33,515 nucleotides of DNA from an uncultured Eubacteriales bacterium (GCA_900315815.1 ONAS01000011.1:1-33515); one strand, 5' to 3'; numbered from the stretch's first letter, positions 1 to 8,632 are shown. Notes: a model not told the origin generated them from the sequence alone. Made by a program: numbers and translations.

Positions 1-60
1 CTCAACGGCATCGACAGCATCGGCAGAAACGCTCCCGACGCCGCGGTCGAAAAGATCTGA
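1..60 (+). CDS. 3' end of an unidentified CDS (partial)
   Basis: An open frame runs from the window edge to TGA at 58-60 and gives 19 residues ending in AAVEKI. It is followed by a non-coding stretch and the hairpin that ends the converging truB operon, which fits the tail of a real gene. The fragment is too short to name, and a chance open frame cannot be excluded. Confidence 0.4.
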   Translation, partial: LNGIDSIGRNAPDAAVEKI

Positions 61-78
61 TAACAACCAAATCACACA

Positions 79-117
79 AAAAGTAAGCACTTCTGATCGC
101 CGTGTCAGAAGTGCTTA
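79..117 (-). terminator. Terminator of the nusA-infB-truB operon, overlapping the truB stop
   Basis: A perfect 13-bp stem (84-96 with 105-117, 8-nt loop) is followed on the minus strand by a run of T (79-83 read in reverse). The truB stop codon (105-107) lies inside the stem. On the plus strand the flank is not T-rich, so it mainly serves the minus-strand operon. Confidence 0.8.
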
Positions 118-1004
118 TATAATTTGATCATATCATCCTGTATGATACCGAGTGAAAGGAAGTTCCCCTCCCTGTCCTTCACGCGGTATATTTTTTGCTT
201 TTCGGCGGTATTCTTCGCCTCGGTGCGCGCGACGTCCAGCGGATTGCCGTTCTTGAAGCGGTGCGCCTGCTTTTCGCTGACGACCAGCTCCGGATACTCG
301 GCAAACAGGCTCTCAACGCTGCGGTAATACGGCGCGTTCTCATCGATCCCGCCGTTTTCCGTGATGGTCTTCAGCTCGTCAAGGGTGATCGCGTCCGCCA
401 GCCGATAGCCGCAAGCCTCCTCGCGCACAAGATCGGTCATCACGCCGACCGTGCCGAGCGAGCGGGCGATATCGTCGATCAGGGTACGCACATACGTCCC
501 CTTCGAGCAGGCGATATCCAGCCTGCCGGACTGTGCTGCTTCATCAAAGCACAGCAGCTCCAGCGTATACACGGTCACCGTGCGCGGTCTGCGCTCCACC
601 GACTTTCCTTCGCGGGCGTACTGATAGAGCCGCTTGCCGTCCACGCTGACCGCCGAATACATCGGGGGGAGCTGTTCGATCTCTTCGCGGAATGCGTCCA
701 GAGCCGATCCAAGCTGTGCCGCTGTCACATGCGCGGGCTTTTCCTCGATGACCTCGCCCCAGATATCCAGCGTATCGGTCGCGATCCCCAGCCGGAAATC
801 CGCCGTATAGCGCTTATCCTGACAGGGGATGATGTCCTGCGCCTTGGTCGCCGATCCCAGCAGCACCGGGAGGATCCCGGTCGCGTTCGGATCGAGCGTG
901 CCGGTGTGACCGGCTTTTTTCTGACCCAGCAGCCTTCGCACCACCGCGACGACGTCAAAGGAGGTGAACGCCTTTTCCTTACGGATCAGCAGGACGCCGT
1001 TCAT
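105..1004 (-). CDS. truB: tRNA pseudouridine(55) synthase TruB
   Basis: TruB makes pseudouridine 55 in the T-loop of tRNA. The 299-aa protein carries the family motif GHTGTLDPNATGILP around residue 35, whose Asp is the catalytic residue, then the pseudouridine-synthase fold with a KGTYVRTL motif, and a short C-terminal PUA-like tail. The frame is open further upstream, but ATG at 1002-1004 is chosen because it overlaps the nrnA stop as ATGA, a classic translational-coupling arrangement, and because MNGVLLIRK is the expected N-terminus. It is the last gene of the operon. The ribF gene often found next to truB is absent; a terminator follows directly. Confidence 0.96.
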   Translation of the reverse strand: MNGVLLIRKEKAFTSFDVVAVVRRLLGQKKAGHTGTLDPNATGILPVLLGSATKAQDIIPCQDKRYTADFRLGIATDTLDIWGEVIEEKPAHVTAAQLGSALDAFREEIEQLPPMYSAVSVDGKRLYQYAREGKSVERRPRTVTVYTLELLCFDEAAQSGRLDIACSKGTYVRTLIDDIARSLGTVGVMTDLVREEACGYRLADAITLDELKTITENGGIDENAPYYRSVESLFAEYPELVVSEKQAHRFKNGNPLDVARTEAKNTAEKQKIYRVKDREGNFLSLGIIQDDMIKLYKHF

Positions 1005-1945
1005 AGAAACGCCTCGGCAGCATCGATCAGCAGTCGTTTCACACTCGCGAGGTCGCCTTCTACCGAGCATCCCGCAGCCGCGGGATGACCGCCGCCGCCG
1101 AACTTTTTACAGAATTCCGCCGCGTTGATCCCGTCGTTGGTACGCACGGAGACCTTGAAAATGCCGCCGTCCTTTTCGCGCATGGTGATGCCCATCTTGA
1201 CGCCCTCGACCTGACGGGGGATATTCGCGAGTCCCTCCATCTCGTCGTCGCCGGCGCCGAGCGCCTTCTGCATGGCGATGGTGGTGTAGACCACGGCGCA
1301 TCTGCCGCCCGCGTAGAACTCCATGGTATCGTAGATCATGCGCTCCATCTTGATCTTCGCCCTTGTCTTGATGACGAAGTTGATATAATTGATCTGCTGC
1401 CAGTCACAGTACGGGATCACCTTTGCGGCGATCTCATGGGTACGCGGGGTGGTGTTGCTGTAGCAGAAGCATCCCGTATCGGTGGAAACGCCGGTATAGA
1501 TGCCCGCCGCGATGTCCTCGTCCAGCTCCACGCCGAGCATTTCGACCAGCTGATACACGGTCTCGCTCGCCGCGGCGGCTTCGCCGTCGACATAGATATT
1601 ATCCGCGACGATGGTGTTGGTGCGGTGGTGATCGATACAAAGGTCGATCTTTTCGACGCCCTCCATCACGCTGTCGCCCAAAAGCGACATCGCCGCTACG
1701 TCCACGCTGACGATAAACTCCGGCTCAAAATCCTGCTCCGAGTAATTCTTCACCAGATAGCGGAACTTGGACGGAACCGGACCGTTGACGGCGACATTGA
1801 CCTTCTTGCCCATTTTTCTGAGGGCAAACGCCAGCGCGAACGCGCCGCCGAGGGTATCGCCGTCGGGATAGGAGTGGGTCAGCAGCTTATAGTGATCGTT
1901 CTCATTCAGAAGAGAAGCGACTTCATCAAGCGTTATCATCCTCAT
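1001..1945 (-). CDS. nrnA: DHH-family oligoribonuclease / pAp phosphatase (NrnA-like)
   Basis: A 314-aa DHH/DHHA1 phosphoesterase. NrnA-type enzymes degrade very short RNAs (nanoRNA) and dephosphorylate pAp in the cytoplasm. Visible signatures are the metal-binding SYPDGD near residues 25-30, the CIDHHRT motif that names the family, and a C-terminal GGGGHPAAAG for substrate binding. A Shine-Dalgarno AGGAGG lies 6 nt before the ATG at 1943-1945, which decides the start; the gene overlaps the end of rbfA by 20 nt and truB by 4 nt. Position between rbfA and truB is the usual Firmicutes order. Whether nanoRNA or pAp is the main substrate cannot be told from sequence. Confidence 0.93.
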   Translation of the reverse strand: MRMITLDEVASLLNENDHYKLLTHSYPDGDTLGGAFALAFALRKMGKKVNVAVNGPVPSKFRYLVKNYSEQDFEPEFIVSVDVAAMSLLGDSVMEGVEKIDLCIDHHRTNTIVADNIYVDGEAAAASETVYQLVEMLGVELDEDIAAGIYTGVSTDTGCFCYSNTTPRTHEIAAKVIPYCDWQQINYINFVIKTRAKIKMERMIYDTMEFYAGGRCAVVYTTIAMQKALGAGDDEMEGLANIPRQVEGVKMGITMREKDGGIFKVSVRTNDGINAAEFCKKFGGGGHPAAAGCSVEGDLASVKRLLIDAAEAFL

Positions 1946-2309
1946 TAGGGTCCTCCTCGTCGTCCTTGATATCCAGACTGTTCAGAATGCGCGAGATCTC
2001 CGCGCTGTACTCGATCGAATCGGTCGGGGTGAAAATCAGCTCCGGAACATGGCGGAGCCTGAGTCTCAGCCCAAGCTCTCTGCGGATAAAGCCGGAGGCG
2101 CTTTTCAGCCCCTTCGCGGCGTTTTTCGCCTTGTCCATGCCCTCCAGCGCGCTGATATAGACCGTGCAGTAGCTCAGGTCGTTGGTCACCTCAACGCGAA
2201 CGATCGACAGAAAGCAGGAAGTCACGCGGGGATCCTTCAGCTCACGGAAAATCGCCGTCAGCTCACGCTTGATGTCCTCGGTCGTCCTGCCTAATTTATG
2301 ATTCGCCAT
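1926..2309 (-). CDS. rbfA: 30S ribosome-binding factor RbfA
   Basis: A 127-aa protein with the single KH-like fold of RbfA, which binds immature 30S subunits and helps mature the 16S rRNA 5' end. The N-terminus contains the family's basic start (HKLGRTTEDIKRELT) and a D-P-R-V turn near residue 28; the C-terminus is acidic (DDEEDPNEDD). The length matches the family. A GAGGTAAG ribosome site precedes the ATG, and a palindromic repeat element begins only a few bases beyond it. Downstream nrnA overlaps it. Confidence 0.94.
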   Translation of the reverse strand: MANHKLGRTTEDIKRELTAIFRELKDPRVTSCFLSIVRVEVTNDLSYCTVYISALEGMDKAKNAAKGLKSASGFIRRELGLRLRLRHVPELIFTPTDSIEYSAEISRILNSLDIKDDEEDPNEDDNA

Positions 2310-2326
2310 AGTTATCTTACCTCAGC

Positions 2327-2421
2327 GTCATTCCGGGAGACTGCGCCGGCGCGGAGATCCCGCCTGCCTCTTTCGTTCATAACGGCAGGGGATCGCCGCG
2401 GGTCAGAGTTCCCGCAATGAC
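2327..2421. repeat. Imperfect palindromic MITE/REP-like element between infB and rbfA
   Basis: About 95 bp with matching ends GTCATTCCGGGA (2327) and TCCCGCAATGAC (ending 2421). The arms 2327-2368 and 2384-2421 pair over most of their length (GGCAGG, GGATC, CCGCG and TCCCG blocks) around a 15-nt loop. It fills nearly all of the gap, starting 5 nt past the infB stop region and ending beside the rbfA ribosome site. It has no coding capacity. Confidence 0.75.
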
Positions 2422-2429
2422 AGAATCTA

Positions 2430-4814
2430 TTAGTCTTCTCTGTACTCCTCGATGGTGAATACCTCGAAGATGTCGCCTTCCTTGATATCGTTGTATTTCT
2501 CCAGACCGATACCGCACTCATAGCCTTCGTTGACCTCTTTGACGCTGTCCTTGAAGCGCTGGAGAGAGCCGATGGTGTCGTCGGCGATGATGATGCCGTC
2601 ACGGACAACGCGGACGCCTGCGCCGCGCTGGATCTTACCGCTCTTGACATAACAGCCGGCGATATTGCCGATGGACTTGATGCGGATGACGTTGCGGACC
2701 TCGGCGGTACCGAGGATGACCTCTCTGGTCTTGGGAGCCAGCATACCCTTCATCGCGCTCTCGATCTCCTCGATGCAGTCGTAGATAACGCGGTACATGC
2801 GCATATCCACGCCGTCGCGCTCGGCGTTAGCCTGAGCGGTCGCGTCGGGACGGACGTTGAAGCCGACGATGATGGCGTTGGAAGCGTTCGCGAGCATGAC
2901 GTCGGACTCGGAGACCGCGCCGACCGCGCCGTGGATGATGTTGACGCGCACTTCGTCGTTGGAGAGCTTCTCCAGACTCTGGCGGACCGCCTCAACGCTG
3001 CCCTGTACGTCAGCCTTGACGATGATCTTGAGCTCCTTGACCTCGCCGAGCTTCATCTGATCGAAGAGGTTGTCGAGCGTGACCTTGGTGCGGGCGTTGA
3101 ACTCCGCTTCCTTCTTCTCATGCTTTCTCTGCTCGACCAGCTCGCGCGCCAGACGCTCGTCGGTAACGGCGTTGAAGGTATCGCCGCCCGTGGGGACGTC
3201 GTCAAGACCTGTGATCTCGACCGGGACGGAGGGACCTGCCGCGGTGACGCGGTTGCCCTTGTCGTCCGTCATCGCGCGGACGTGACCGACAGCGGTGCCC
3301 GCAACGACGATGTCGCCTGTTCTCAGGGTACCGTTCTGTACCAGAATGCTGGCGACGGGGCCTCTGCCCTTATCAAGGCGCGCCTCGATGACCGTACCCT
3401 TGGCGGCGCGGTCGGGATTCGCCTTGAGCTCTTTCATATCGGCAACGAGCAGAACCATCTCCAGCAGGTCGTCGATGCCCATACCGGTCTTTGCGGATAC
3501 GGGTACGCAGGGCGTATCGCCGCCCCATTCCTCGGGGATGAGCTCATACTCGGTGAGCTGCTGCTTGACCTGCTCGGGATTCGCGCCCGGCTTATCCATT
3601 TTATTGATCGCGACGATGACGGAAACGCCCGCCGCCTTTGCGTGGTTGATCGCCTCGATGGTCTGCGGCATGATGCCGTCGTCCGCCGCAACGACCAGGA
3701 TCGCGATATCCGTTACCTGAGCGCCGCGGGCACGCATGGTGGTGAACGCCTCATGACCGGGGGTATCCAGGAACGTGATCTCGCGGTCGTCGACGGCGAC
3801 TCTGTACGCACCGATGTGCTGGGTGATGCCGCCCGCCTCAGTCGCGGTGACGTGCGCGTTGCGGATATAGTCGAGCAGAGAGGTCTTGCCGTGGTCGACG
3901 TGACCCATGACGACGATGACCGGAGCGCGGTCGACGAGGTTCTCATCGGTATCCTCGCTGTCGTCGATGATGCGCTCCTCGATGCTGACGACGACCTCCT
4001 TCTCCACCTTCGCGTGGAATTCCATCGCGATCAGGGAAGCGGTGTCGAAGTCAACGGTGTCGTTGGCGGTGACCATCGTACCCATCAGGAACGCCTTCTT
4101 GACGACCTCGGCGACCGTCGCCTTGAGTCGGAGCGCCAGATCGCCGACGGTGATCTCGTCGGGGATGAGGACGGTCATCTTCTTTGCCTTGCGCTCCTTC
4201 TCGATTCTGTCCATACGCTCGCGCTCAGTCTCGCGCTTGCCGGAGCGGCGGTTCTTCTGCTTGCTCTTCTGATTGATCTTCTGTTTCTTCGAGGACATGT
4301 TGTTCTCGTTCTTGACCTTATCCATCGCGAGATCGTCGTACTTCTGGTTATAGCGGTCGACGTTGACCTCCGCGGCGCCCGTGTCGACGATCCTGCCGGT
4401 ACCGCGCTTGGATTTGATCTCGGACTTGAGATCGATCTCGGCGGTCTTGTCGACCTTCGGCTTCTTGGGCTGAGCCTGAGGCGCCTCCTGCTTGCCCGCC
4501 TTCTTCGCGGATTCGGGTCGGAGTCTGTCCTTTTCCTCCTCGCGGCGCTTCTTCTCGTCTGCCTTGCGCTGCTCGGCTTCCTCCTGCTGTTTTTCGATCG
4601 CGTGCTCTCTCACAGCAAAGTACGCGCTGAAATCCGCAACCGCGTTTTTCTGGGTAAACCAGTCAAAGACGACGTTCAGCTCCTCCTCGGTGAGGGCGGT
4701 CATCGCCTTTTTATCCGCACCGCAGTAGTCCTTGACGACTTTGATGACATCCTTTGTCTGGATGCCGAGGTCGGCGGCGACCTCTTTGACCTTATATTTG
4801 ATCATAATAGCCAT
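2430..4814 (-). CDS. infB: Translation initiation factor IF-2
   Basis: IF-2 is the GTPase that delivers initiator fMet-tRNA to the 30S subunit and promotes 50S joining. The 794-aa protein has an N-terminal IF2N motif, a charged low-complexity linker (about residues 70-210), a second IF2N region, then the G domain: G1 GHVDHGKT near residue 305, G3 DTPGHEAF, G4 NKMDKP and G5 SAKTG. IF-2 domains II-IV follow and end at EEYRED. The start is set by a TAAGGAGGA site 6 nt upstream. Length is normal for Firmicutes. It lies in the canonical operon, flanked by two palindromic intergenic elements. Confidence 0.98.
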   Translation of the reverse strand: MAIMIKYKVKEVAADLGIQTKDVIKVVKDYCGADKKAMTALTEEELNVVFDWFTQKNAVADFSAYFAVREHAIEKQQEEAEQRKADEKKRREEEKDRLRPESAKKAGKQEAPQAQPKKPKVDKTAEIDLKSEIKSKRGTGRIVDTGAAEVNVDRYNQKYDDLAMDKVKNENNMSSKKQKINQKSKQKNRRSGKRETERERMDRIEKERKAKKMTVLIPDEITVGDLALRLKATVAEVVKKAFLMGTMVTANDTVDFDTASLIAMEFHAKVEKEVVVSIEERIIDDSEDTDENLVDRAPVIVVMGHVDHGKTSLLDYIRNAHVTATEAGGITQHIGAYRVAVDDREITFLDTPGHEAFTTMRARGAQVTDIAILVVAADDGIMPQTIEAINHAKAAGVSVIVAINKMDKPGANPEQVKQQLTEYELIPEEWGGDTPCVPVSAKTGMGIDDLLEMVLLVADMKELKANPDRAAKGTVIEARLDKGRGPVASILVQNGTLRTGDIVVAGTAVGHVRAMTDDKGNRVTAAGPSVPVEITGLDDVPTGGDTFNAVTDERLARELVEQRKHEKKEAEFNARTKVTLDNLFDQMKLGEVKELKIIVKADVQGSVEAVRQSLEKLSNDEVRVNIIHGAVGAVSESDVMLANASNAIIVGFNVRPDATAQANAERDGVDMRMYRVIYDCIEEIESAMKGMLAPKTREVILGTAEVRNVIRIKSIGNIAGCYVKSGKIQRGAGVRVVRDGIIIADDTIGSLQRFKDSVKEVNEGYECGIGLEKYNDIKEGDIFEVFTIEEYRED

Positions 4815-4837
4815 GTTTTTTCCTCCTTATTCTTCCG

Positions 4838-4918
4838 GCTCCCTTTATCAGGGGGAGCTGTCACCGGCCGGTGACCGAGGGATAGTTGCGCGGGAGGAGC
4901 AAGCCCCTCTCCGACAGT
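4838..4918. repeat. Multi-hairpin palindromic element between ylxQ and infB
   Basis: The gap contains a GCTCCC/GGGAGC hairpin (4838-4843 with 4853-4858), then a perfect 16-bp palindrome GTCACCGGCCGGTGAC (4860-4875), then a GAGGG...CCCTC pair. This layout (GGGGGAGCTGTCAC...GTGAC.GAGGG) is one I recognise as a common intergenic repeat type in clostridial genomes. It is transcribed within the operon and is not followed by a T run, so it is not an obvious terminator. Confidence 0.65.
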
Positions 4919-5215
4919 TTATATCATCGTGAGAATCTTATCGGCAAAGCCTTTATCGGTGACGCAGATCACGCCGCAGTGTTTTCCGAGCGCGAAGCTC
5001 AGCTCCTCCTTGGAACACGCGAGCGTCCTCAGAGGGATCTGTGTCTGCACCGCCGCCTTTTCGACATTTTTCAGACTGTTGTCCGAAAAATCGGATGCGG
5101 TCATTACCAGCAGCGCCTTTTTCTCTCTCACCGCTCTGACGACCGTGTCCGCGCCGGAGATCAGATATCCTGCCCGTTTGCACAGTCCCAAAAACGAAAG
5201 CAGCCTGTCATTCAT
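4919..5215 (-). CDS. ylxQ: L7Ae/L30e-family RNA-binding protein (YlxQ)
   Basis: A 98-aa protein of the L7Ae/L30e/Gadd45 fold, known from Firmicutes nusA-infB operons. Visible family features are LGLCKRAGYLISGADTV near the N-terminus, an LLVMTASDFSDN central strand-helix, and the VICVTDKGFADKI end. By homology it binds kink-turn-type RNA, but its cellular target is not evident. The ATG at 5213-5215 overlaps the end of ylxR by 8 nt, pointing to translational coupling. Confidence 0.9.
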   Translation of the reverse strand: MNDRLLSFLGLCKRAGYLISGADTVVRAVREKKALLVMTASDFSDNSLKNVEKAAVQTQIPLRTLACSKEELSFALGKHCGVICVTDKGFADKILTMI

Positions 5216-5477
5216 TCTCTGTCAGCTCTTTTCTGAGAGTGTCGTAGATCTCGGGGGCGATCGGAGCAGAGAAGGCTTTTGACAGCCTCTTTGCTTTTTC
5301 CGCCTTATCCAAGCAATCCGTATTTTTACATATATACGCGCCTCTGCCGGGTTTCTTTCCGGTAAAGTCCACGCTGATCTCGCCCTCTTTGCTGCGCACG
5401 ATGCGGACCAGCACGCGCTTATCCTTCATCTCTCCGCAGCCGATGCATTTTCTAAGCGGTATCTTTCGCTCAGCCAT
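5208..5477 (-). CDS. ylxR: YlxR-family RNA-binding protein (DUF448; RnpM-type)
   Basis: An 89-aa protein with the DUF448 signature RKCIGCGE near the N-terminus and the conserved GRGAYIC box in the middle, followed by a basic AKRLSKAF stretch. Members bind RNA; the Bacillus homologue has been described as a modulator of RNase P (RnpM). It lies between nusA and ylxQ as in most Firmicutes and overlaps the latter by 8 nt. Its role here is taken from the family. Confidence 0.93.
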   Translation of the reverse strand: MAERKIPLRKCIGCGEMKDKRVLVRIVRSKEGEISVDFTGKKPGRGAYICKNTDCLDKAEKAKRLSKAFSAPIAPEIYDTLRKELTENE

Positions 5478-5497
5478 AGTGATTCTCCTGCCGTAAT

Positions 5498-6589
5498 TTA
5501 TTCGCTGTCTGTCTTGTCTTTGCCGTCATCCTCGTCCTCGCCCCAGAAGCCGGATTCGGGACGGATGTCGATCTTATAGCCGGTCAGCTTTGCCGCAAGG
5601 CGGACGTTCTGACCCTTGTTGCCGATAGCAAGCGAGAGCTGTCCGTCCGGGACAGTCGCCTTGCACGCCTTGGTGCCGTCCTCGGCAAGCGCGACCTCGA
5701 CGACGTTTGCGGGCGACAGCGCCGCCGCGATGAATTTCTTGGGGTCTTCGTCATACAGGACGATGTCGATCTTCTCGCCGCCCAGCTCGTCGACGATCGC
5801 GTTGACACGCGCGCCGCGGGTACCGATGCAGGAGCCGACCGCGTCGACCTCGCTGTCCTCGGACCAGACCGCCATCTTTGTGCGGGAGCCGGCTTCACGG
5901 GAAATGGATTTTATCTCAACGATACCGTCGTAGATCTCGGGTACCTCTTTTTCAAACAGCCGTCTGACAAAGTCCGGATGTGTGCGCGAGATGATCGCGC
6001 GCGGACCGCGTTCGCCCTCTCTGACTCCCGCGACATATACCTTGACGGTGCTTCCCTCTCTGAGGACCTCGCCCGCGATCTGCTCGGACTTGAGCAGAAC
6101 GGTGACGGCGTTGCCGAATTTGAGGGTGGCGTTGCCGGTGACGGGATCGACGCGCTCGACGGTCGCGGTGGCGATCTCCTGCGCCTTACTCTGGAATTCC
6201 ACCAGCATCTGATCCTTTTCGCCGTCGCGGATGCCCTGACGGATCACGGAACGCGCGGTCTGGACCGCGATGCGGCCGAATTTCTTCGGCTCGAGCGGGA
6301 TGCCGACCTCTTTGCCTACCGCGGCGCGCTTTGAAATGACCAGCGCGTCCTCCAGAGAGATCTCAAAGTTCGGATCCTCGACCTCCTCAACAACGGTTTT
6401 CAGGAGCTTTACGGTAAAGGTTCCCTTTTCGGGGTCCATTTTGATGTCAACGTTTTCGTTGCCGCCGTACAGATTTCTGCACGCTGTCACGATCGCCTTT
6501 TTGATCTGGGTGATCATGTACTCGGCGGGGATTCCTTTTTCCTTTTCGAGCAGCTTCAATGCTTCGAACAATTCTTTATTGCTTGCCAT
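5498..6589 (-). CDS. nusA: Transcription termination/antitermination factor NusA
   Basis: NusA binds RNA polymerase and nascent RNA and modulates pausing, termination and antitermination. The 363-aa protein has the NusA N-terminal domain (about 1-130), an S1 domain (about 135-200), and two KH domains marked by GTRG and IGNKGQNVRLAAK. It ends in a short acidic tail (DEDDGKDKTDSE) without the C-terminal acidic repeats of proteobacterial NusA, as is normal in Firmicutes. The ribosome site is weak (AAAGG about 14 nt upstream, or TGGA closer), but the N-terminus fits the family. Confidence 0.97.
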   Translation of the reverse strand: MASNKELFEALKLLEKEKGIPAEYMITQIKKAIVTACRNLYGGNENVDIKMDPEKGTFTVKLLKTVVEEVEDPNFEISLEDALVISKRAAVGKEVGIPLEPKKFGRIAVQTARSVIRQGIRDGEKDQMLVEFQSKAQEIATATVERVDPVTGNATLKFGNAVTVLLKSEQIAGEVLREGSTVKVYVAGVREGERGPRAIISRTHPDFVRRLFEKEVPEIYDGIVEIKSISREAGSRTKMAVWSEDSEVDAVGSCIGTRGARVNAIVDELGGEKIDIVLYDEDPKKFIAAALSPANVVEVALAEDGTKACKATVPDGQLSLAIGNKGQNVRLAAKLTGYKIDIRPESGFWGEDEDDGKDKTDSE

Positions 6590-6647
6590 TTTTCCAAATC
6601 AGACCTTTCTGTAACATAGTTGCTAGTTGGTGGTTGGTAATTCGCGG

Positions 6648-7127
6648 TTAATCAAAATCATCGAGCTTGATATACGCGGCGTCCTTTTTGTTGATGGTGA
6701 CGGTATTCTCACCGCTGTGATCGGTGATGGTCACGTCGCCGTCGCCATACGCCGTCAGCACGCCCTTGAACTCCTTGCCGATGCCCTCGAGCGGACGGAT
6801 CATCTTGATCATGATATCCGCGCCGATGAATCTTTCAAAGTGTCCGGGCTTCACCAGCTCGCGCTCGATACCCGGGGAGCTGACCTCGAGGATATACTCG
6901 CCGTCGATGGGATCCGCCTTGTCCAGCGGCTCGTCCAGTGCGCGCGACATCCGCTCACAGTCGTTGATGTCCACGCCGCCGTCCTTATCGATGAAGATCC
7001 GCAGGAACCACTGGGAGCCTTCCTTGAGATAGCGGATATCCCAGATCTCCAGCCCCAGCTCCGCGGCGATCGGACGTGCGATCTCCTCAACGACGGAAAC
7101 GGTATTTTTTCCCTTGCTGTTTGCCAT
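6648..7127 (-). CDS. rimP: Ribosome maturation factor RimP
   Basis: RimP binds the 30S precursor and helps its 3' domain mature. The open frame extends 56 codons further upstream, but ATG at 7125-7127 is preceded by AGGGGTGAG at proper spacing and gives the expected start and a 159-aa length typical for the family. Visible family features are the WDIRYLKEGSQWFLRIFID strand pair, the EVSSPGIER motif and a C-terminal Sm-like domain. It is the first gene of the operon, about 120 nt downstream of the promoter. Confidence 0.95.
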   Translation of the reverse strand: MANSKGKNTVSVVEEIARPIAAELGLEIWDIRYLKEGSQWFLRIFIDKDGGVDINDCERMSRALDEPLDKADPIDGEYILEVSSPGIERELVKPGHFERFIGADIMIKMIRPLEGIGKEFKGVLTAYGDGDVTITDHSGENTVTINKKDAAYIKLDDFD

Positions 7128-7228
7128 AATCTCACCCCTTGCATCGAAGTGTTGGTGTATATACCGTTCATGTCCGGGCAAAAAACGCCTCAAACAATAC
7201 AAAAGAGCGGATCCGTCAAGACCCACTC

Positions 7229-7244
7229 TATACTGTACAGTATA
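7229..7244. promoter_or_regulatory. Perfect palindrome just downstream of the nusA-operon start site (candidate operator)
   Basis: TATACTGTACAGTATA is a perfect 16-bp palindrome placed about +7 to +22 from the predicted start. A second TACTGTA half-copy follows at about 7248-7254. The position suits a repressor site, but the binding protein is unknown, and an AT-rich chance palindrome is possible. Confidence 0.45.
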
Positions 7245-7257
7245 TTTTACTGTAGCT

Positions 7258-7286
7258 ATTGTAGCACTGTTTTTCCGATTTGTCAA
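7258..7286 (-). promoter_or_regulatory. Promoter of the rimP-nusA-infB-truB operon
   Basis: On the minus strand TTGACA (7281-7286), a 17-nt spacer and TACAAT (7258-7263) form a near-consensus sigma-70/SigA promoter. Predicted initiation near 7251 leaves a leader of about 125 nt before rimP. Confidence 0.85.
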
Positions 7287-7351
7287 CCGTTTCAAACGAA
7301 TTCCGATTGGTCACAAAAGAGAACCCGACCGCGCAAAAATCAAAAAAAGTA

Positions 7352-7380
7352 TTGACATTTCATGAAAAGCGTGCTATTAT
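7352..7380 (+). promoter_or_regulatory. cysK promoter
   Basis: TTGACA (7352-7357), 17-nt spacer, TATTAT (7375-7380). Initiation is expected near 7387, immediately at the operator palindrome, leaving a leader of roughly 175 nt. Confidence 0.85.
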
Positions 7381-7388
7381 AGTACCAA

Positions 7389-7405
7389 CCTACCAAGTTG
7401 GTAGG
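7389..7405. promoter_or_regulatory. Palindromic operator at the cysK start site
   Basis: CCTACCAAGTTGGTAGG is a perfect inverted repeat (8-bp arms around a central G) at about +2 to +18 of the cysK transcript. A related sequence lies in the promoter of the Rrf2-family gene at 11287 (12 of 17 positions identical), which makes that regulator the leading candidate to bind here. Confidence 0.65.
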
Positions 7406-7425
7406 GCAAAATGGAAGGTGATGAA

Positions 7426-7482
7426 ATGACTGATACACATTACAACAGCCGGTTCCGATGTCGACGCCGACGCCCCAAATAA
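7426..7482 (+). CDS. 18-aa upstream leader peptide with a Cys-Arg cluster
   Basis: ATG at 7426 is preceded by GGAAGGTG at good spacing and opens an 18-codon ORF ending in TAA (7480-7482). The peptide is MTDTHYNSRFRCRRRRPK: one Cys codon (TGT) followed by four Arg codons, Pro and Lys. It lies in the cysK leader between the operator and the cysK ribosome site. The layout suggests a translated leader that senses cysteine or charged tRNA by ribosome stalling, but no clear terminator/antiterminator pair was found after it, so the mechanism is open. A chance ORF cannot be excluded. Confidence 0.55.
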   Translation: MTDTHYNSRFRCRRRRPK

Positions 7483-7560
7483 CGATCAATACTGCAAAAA
7501 ACCAACCTCAATACTACCTTTACAAAAAAACCATTATACTATATAATAAGGAGAACCATC

Positions 7561-8493
7561 ATGGCTAATATTTATACATCCGCAGACCAGCTCATCGGCA
7601 AGACCCCGCTGCTTGAACTCACCCACATCGAAAAGGCTGAGGGCCTCAGCGCGAAGATCTACGCAAAGCTGGAGTATTTCAACCCCGCAGGCTCCGTCAA
7701 GGACCGTATCGCGAAGGCGATGATCGACGACGCGGAGGAGAAGGGACTTCTGAAGGAAGGCTCCGTGATCATTGAGCCGACCTCCGGCAATACCGGTATC
7801 GGACTTGCGGCAGTCGCCGCGGCTAAGGGCTATCGCATCATCATCGTGATGCCCGAGACTATGTCCGTGGAACGACGCCAGCTGATGAAGGCATACGGCG
7901 CGGAGCTGGTGCTGACAGACGGCACGAAGGGCATGAAGGGCGCGATCGCCAAGGCTGATGAGCTTGCCGCACAGATCGAAGGCAGCTTCATCCCCGGTCA
8001 GTTCGTCAACCCCGCGAACCCCGCGATCCATCGTTCCACCACCGGTCCCGAGATCTATGACGACACCGACGGCGCGGTCGACATTTTTGTCGCAGGCGTC
8101 GGCACCGGCGGCACTGTCACCGGCGTAGGCGAATATCTGAAATCCCGGAATCCCGAGATCAAGGTCGTCGCGGTAGAGCCCGAAAGCTCCCCGGTCCTCT
8201 CCAAGGGTACCGCAGGTGCGCACAAGATCCAGGGCATCGGCGCGGGCTTTGTTCCGGATGTACTGAATACAAAGGTCTACGACGAGGTCTTCCCCGTGTC
8301 CAATGAGGACGCGTTCGCGACCGGCAAGCTGATCGGCAAGAAGGAGGGCGTACTGGTCGGTATCTCCTCCGGCGCTGCGGCTTACGCGGCGATCCAGCTC
8401 GCCAAGCGTCCCGAGAATGCCGGCAAGAACATCGTTGTTCTTCTGCCCGACACCGGCGACCGCTATCTGTCCACGGCGCTGTTCCAGGACTGA
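7561..8493 (+). CDS. cysK: Cysteine synthase A (O-acetylserine sulfhydrylase)
   Basis: A PLP enzyme that joins O-acetylserine and sulfide to give cysteine. The 310-aa protein shows the PLP-lysine motif NPAGSVKDR (Lys47), the substrate loop PTSGNTGIG, the phosphate-binding glycine loop [10 protein letters not shown], and GISSGAA near the C-terminus. The C-terminal [15 protein letters not shown] is standard for CysK. A strong AAGGAG site precedes the ATG. The gene is monocistronic by its own terminator and carries a long leader with a palindromic operator and a small ORF, pointing to control by cysteine or sulfur state. Confidence 0.96.
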   Translation: MANIYTSADQLIGKTPLLELTHIEKAEGLSAKIYAKLEYFNPAGSVKDRIAKAMIDDAEEKGLLKEGSVIIEPTSGNTGIGLAAVAAAKGYRIIIVMPETMSVERRQLMKAYGAELVLTDGTKGMKGAIAKADELAAQIEGSFIPGQFVNPANPAIHRSTTGPEIYDDTDGAVDIFVAGVGTGGTVTGVGEYLKSRNPEIKVVAVEPESSPVLSKGTAGAHKIQGIGAGFVPDVLNTKVYDEVFPVSNEDAFATGKLIGKKEGVLVGISSGAAAYAAIQLAKRPENAGKNIVVLLPDTGDRYLSTALFQD

Positions 8494-8508
8494 TCGCAAA
8501 ATGTTCAG

Positions 8509-8540
8509 ACGGCTTTGGGGTTCACTCAAAGCCGTTTTCT
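8509..8540 (+). terminator. cysK terminator
   Basis: The stem ACGGCTTTG (8509-8517) with CAAAGCCGT (8527-8535) is followed by a T-rich tail, 16 nt past the cysK stop. Confidence 0.85.
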
Positions 8541-8632
8541 CTTATCAGGGAATAAGGGACCGCGCGTTCCTTGTCCGTTCATCAATCAGGAAAGGCGCTC
8601 ATCCGCGCGTTTCTTCTCAGGAGGGTATCATT

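Noticed and set aside
2931..4874. Long plus-strand open frame (647 codons) across infB
   Set aside because: Antisense to the fully supported infB; a typical high-GC mirror frame with no recognisable motif and no ribosome site.
7381..7560. T-box or other riboswitch upstream of cysK
   Set aside because: No T-box sequence, no specifier stem and no terminator hairpin could be found; the palindrome is DNA-operator-like.
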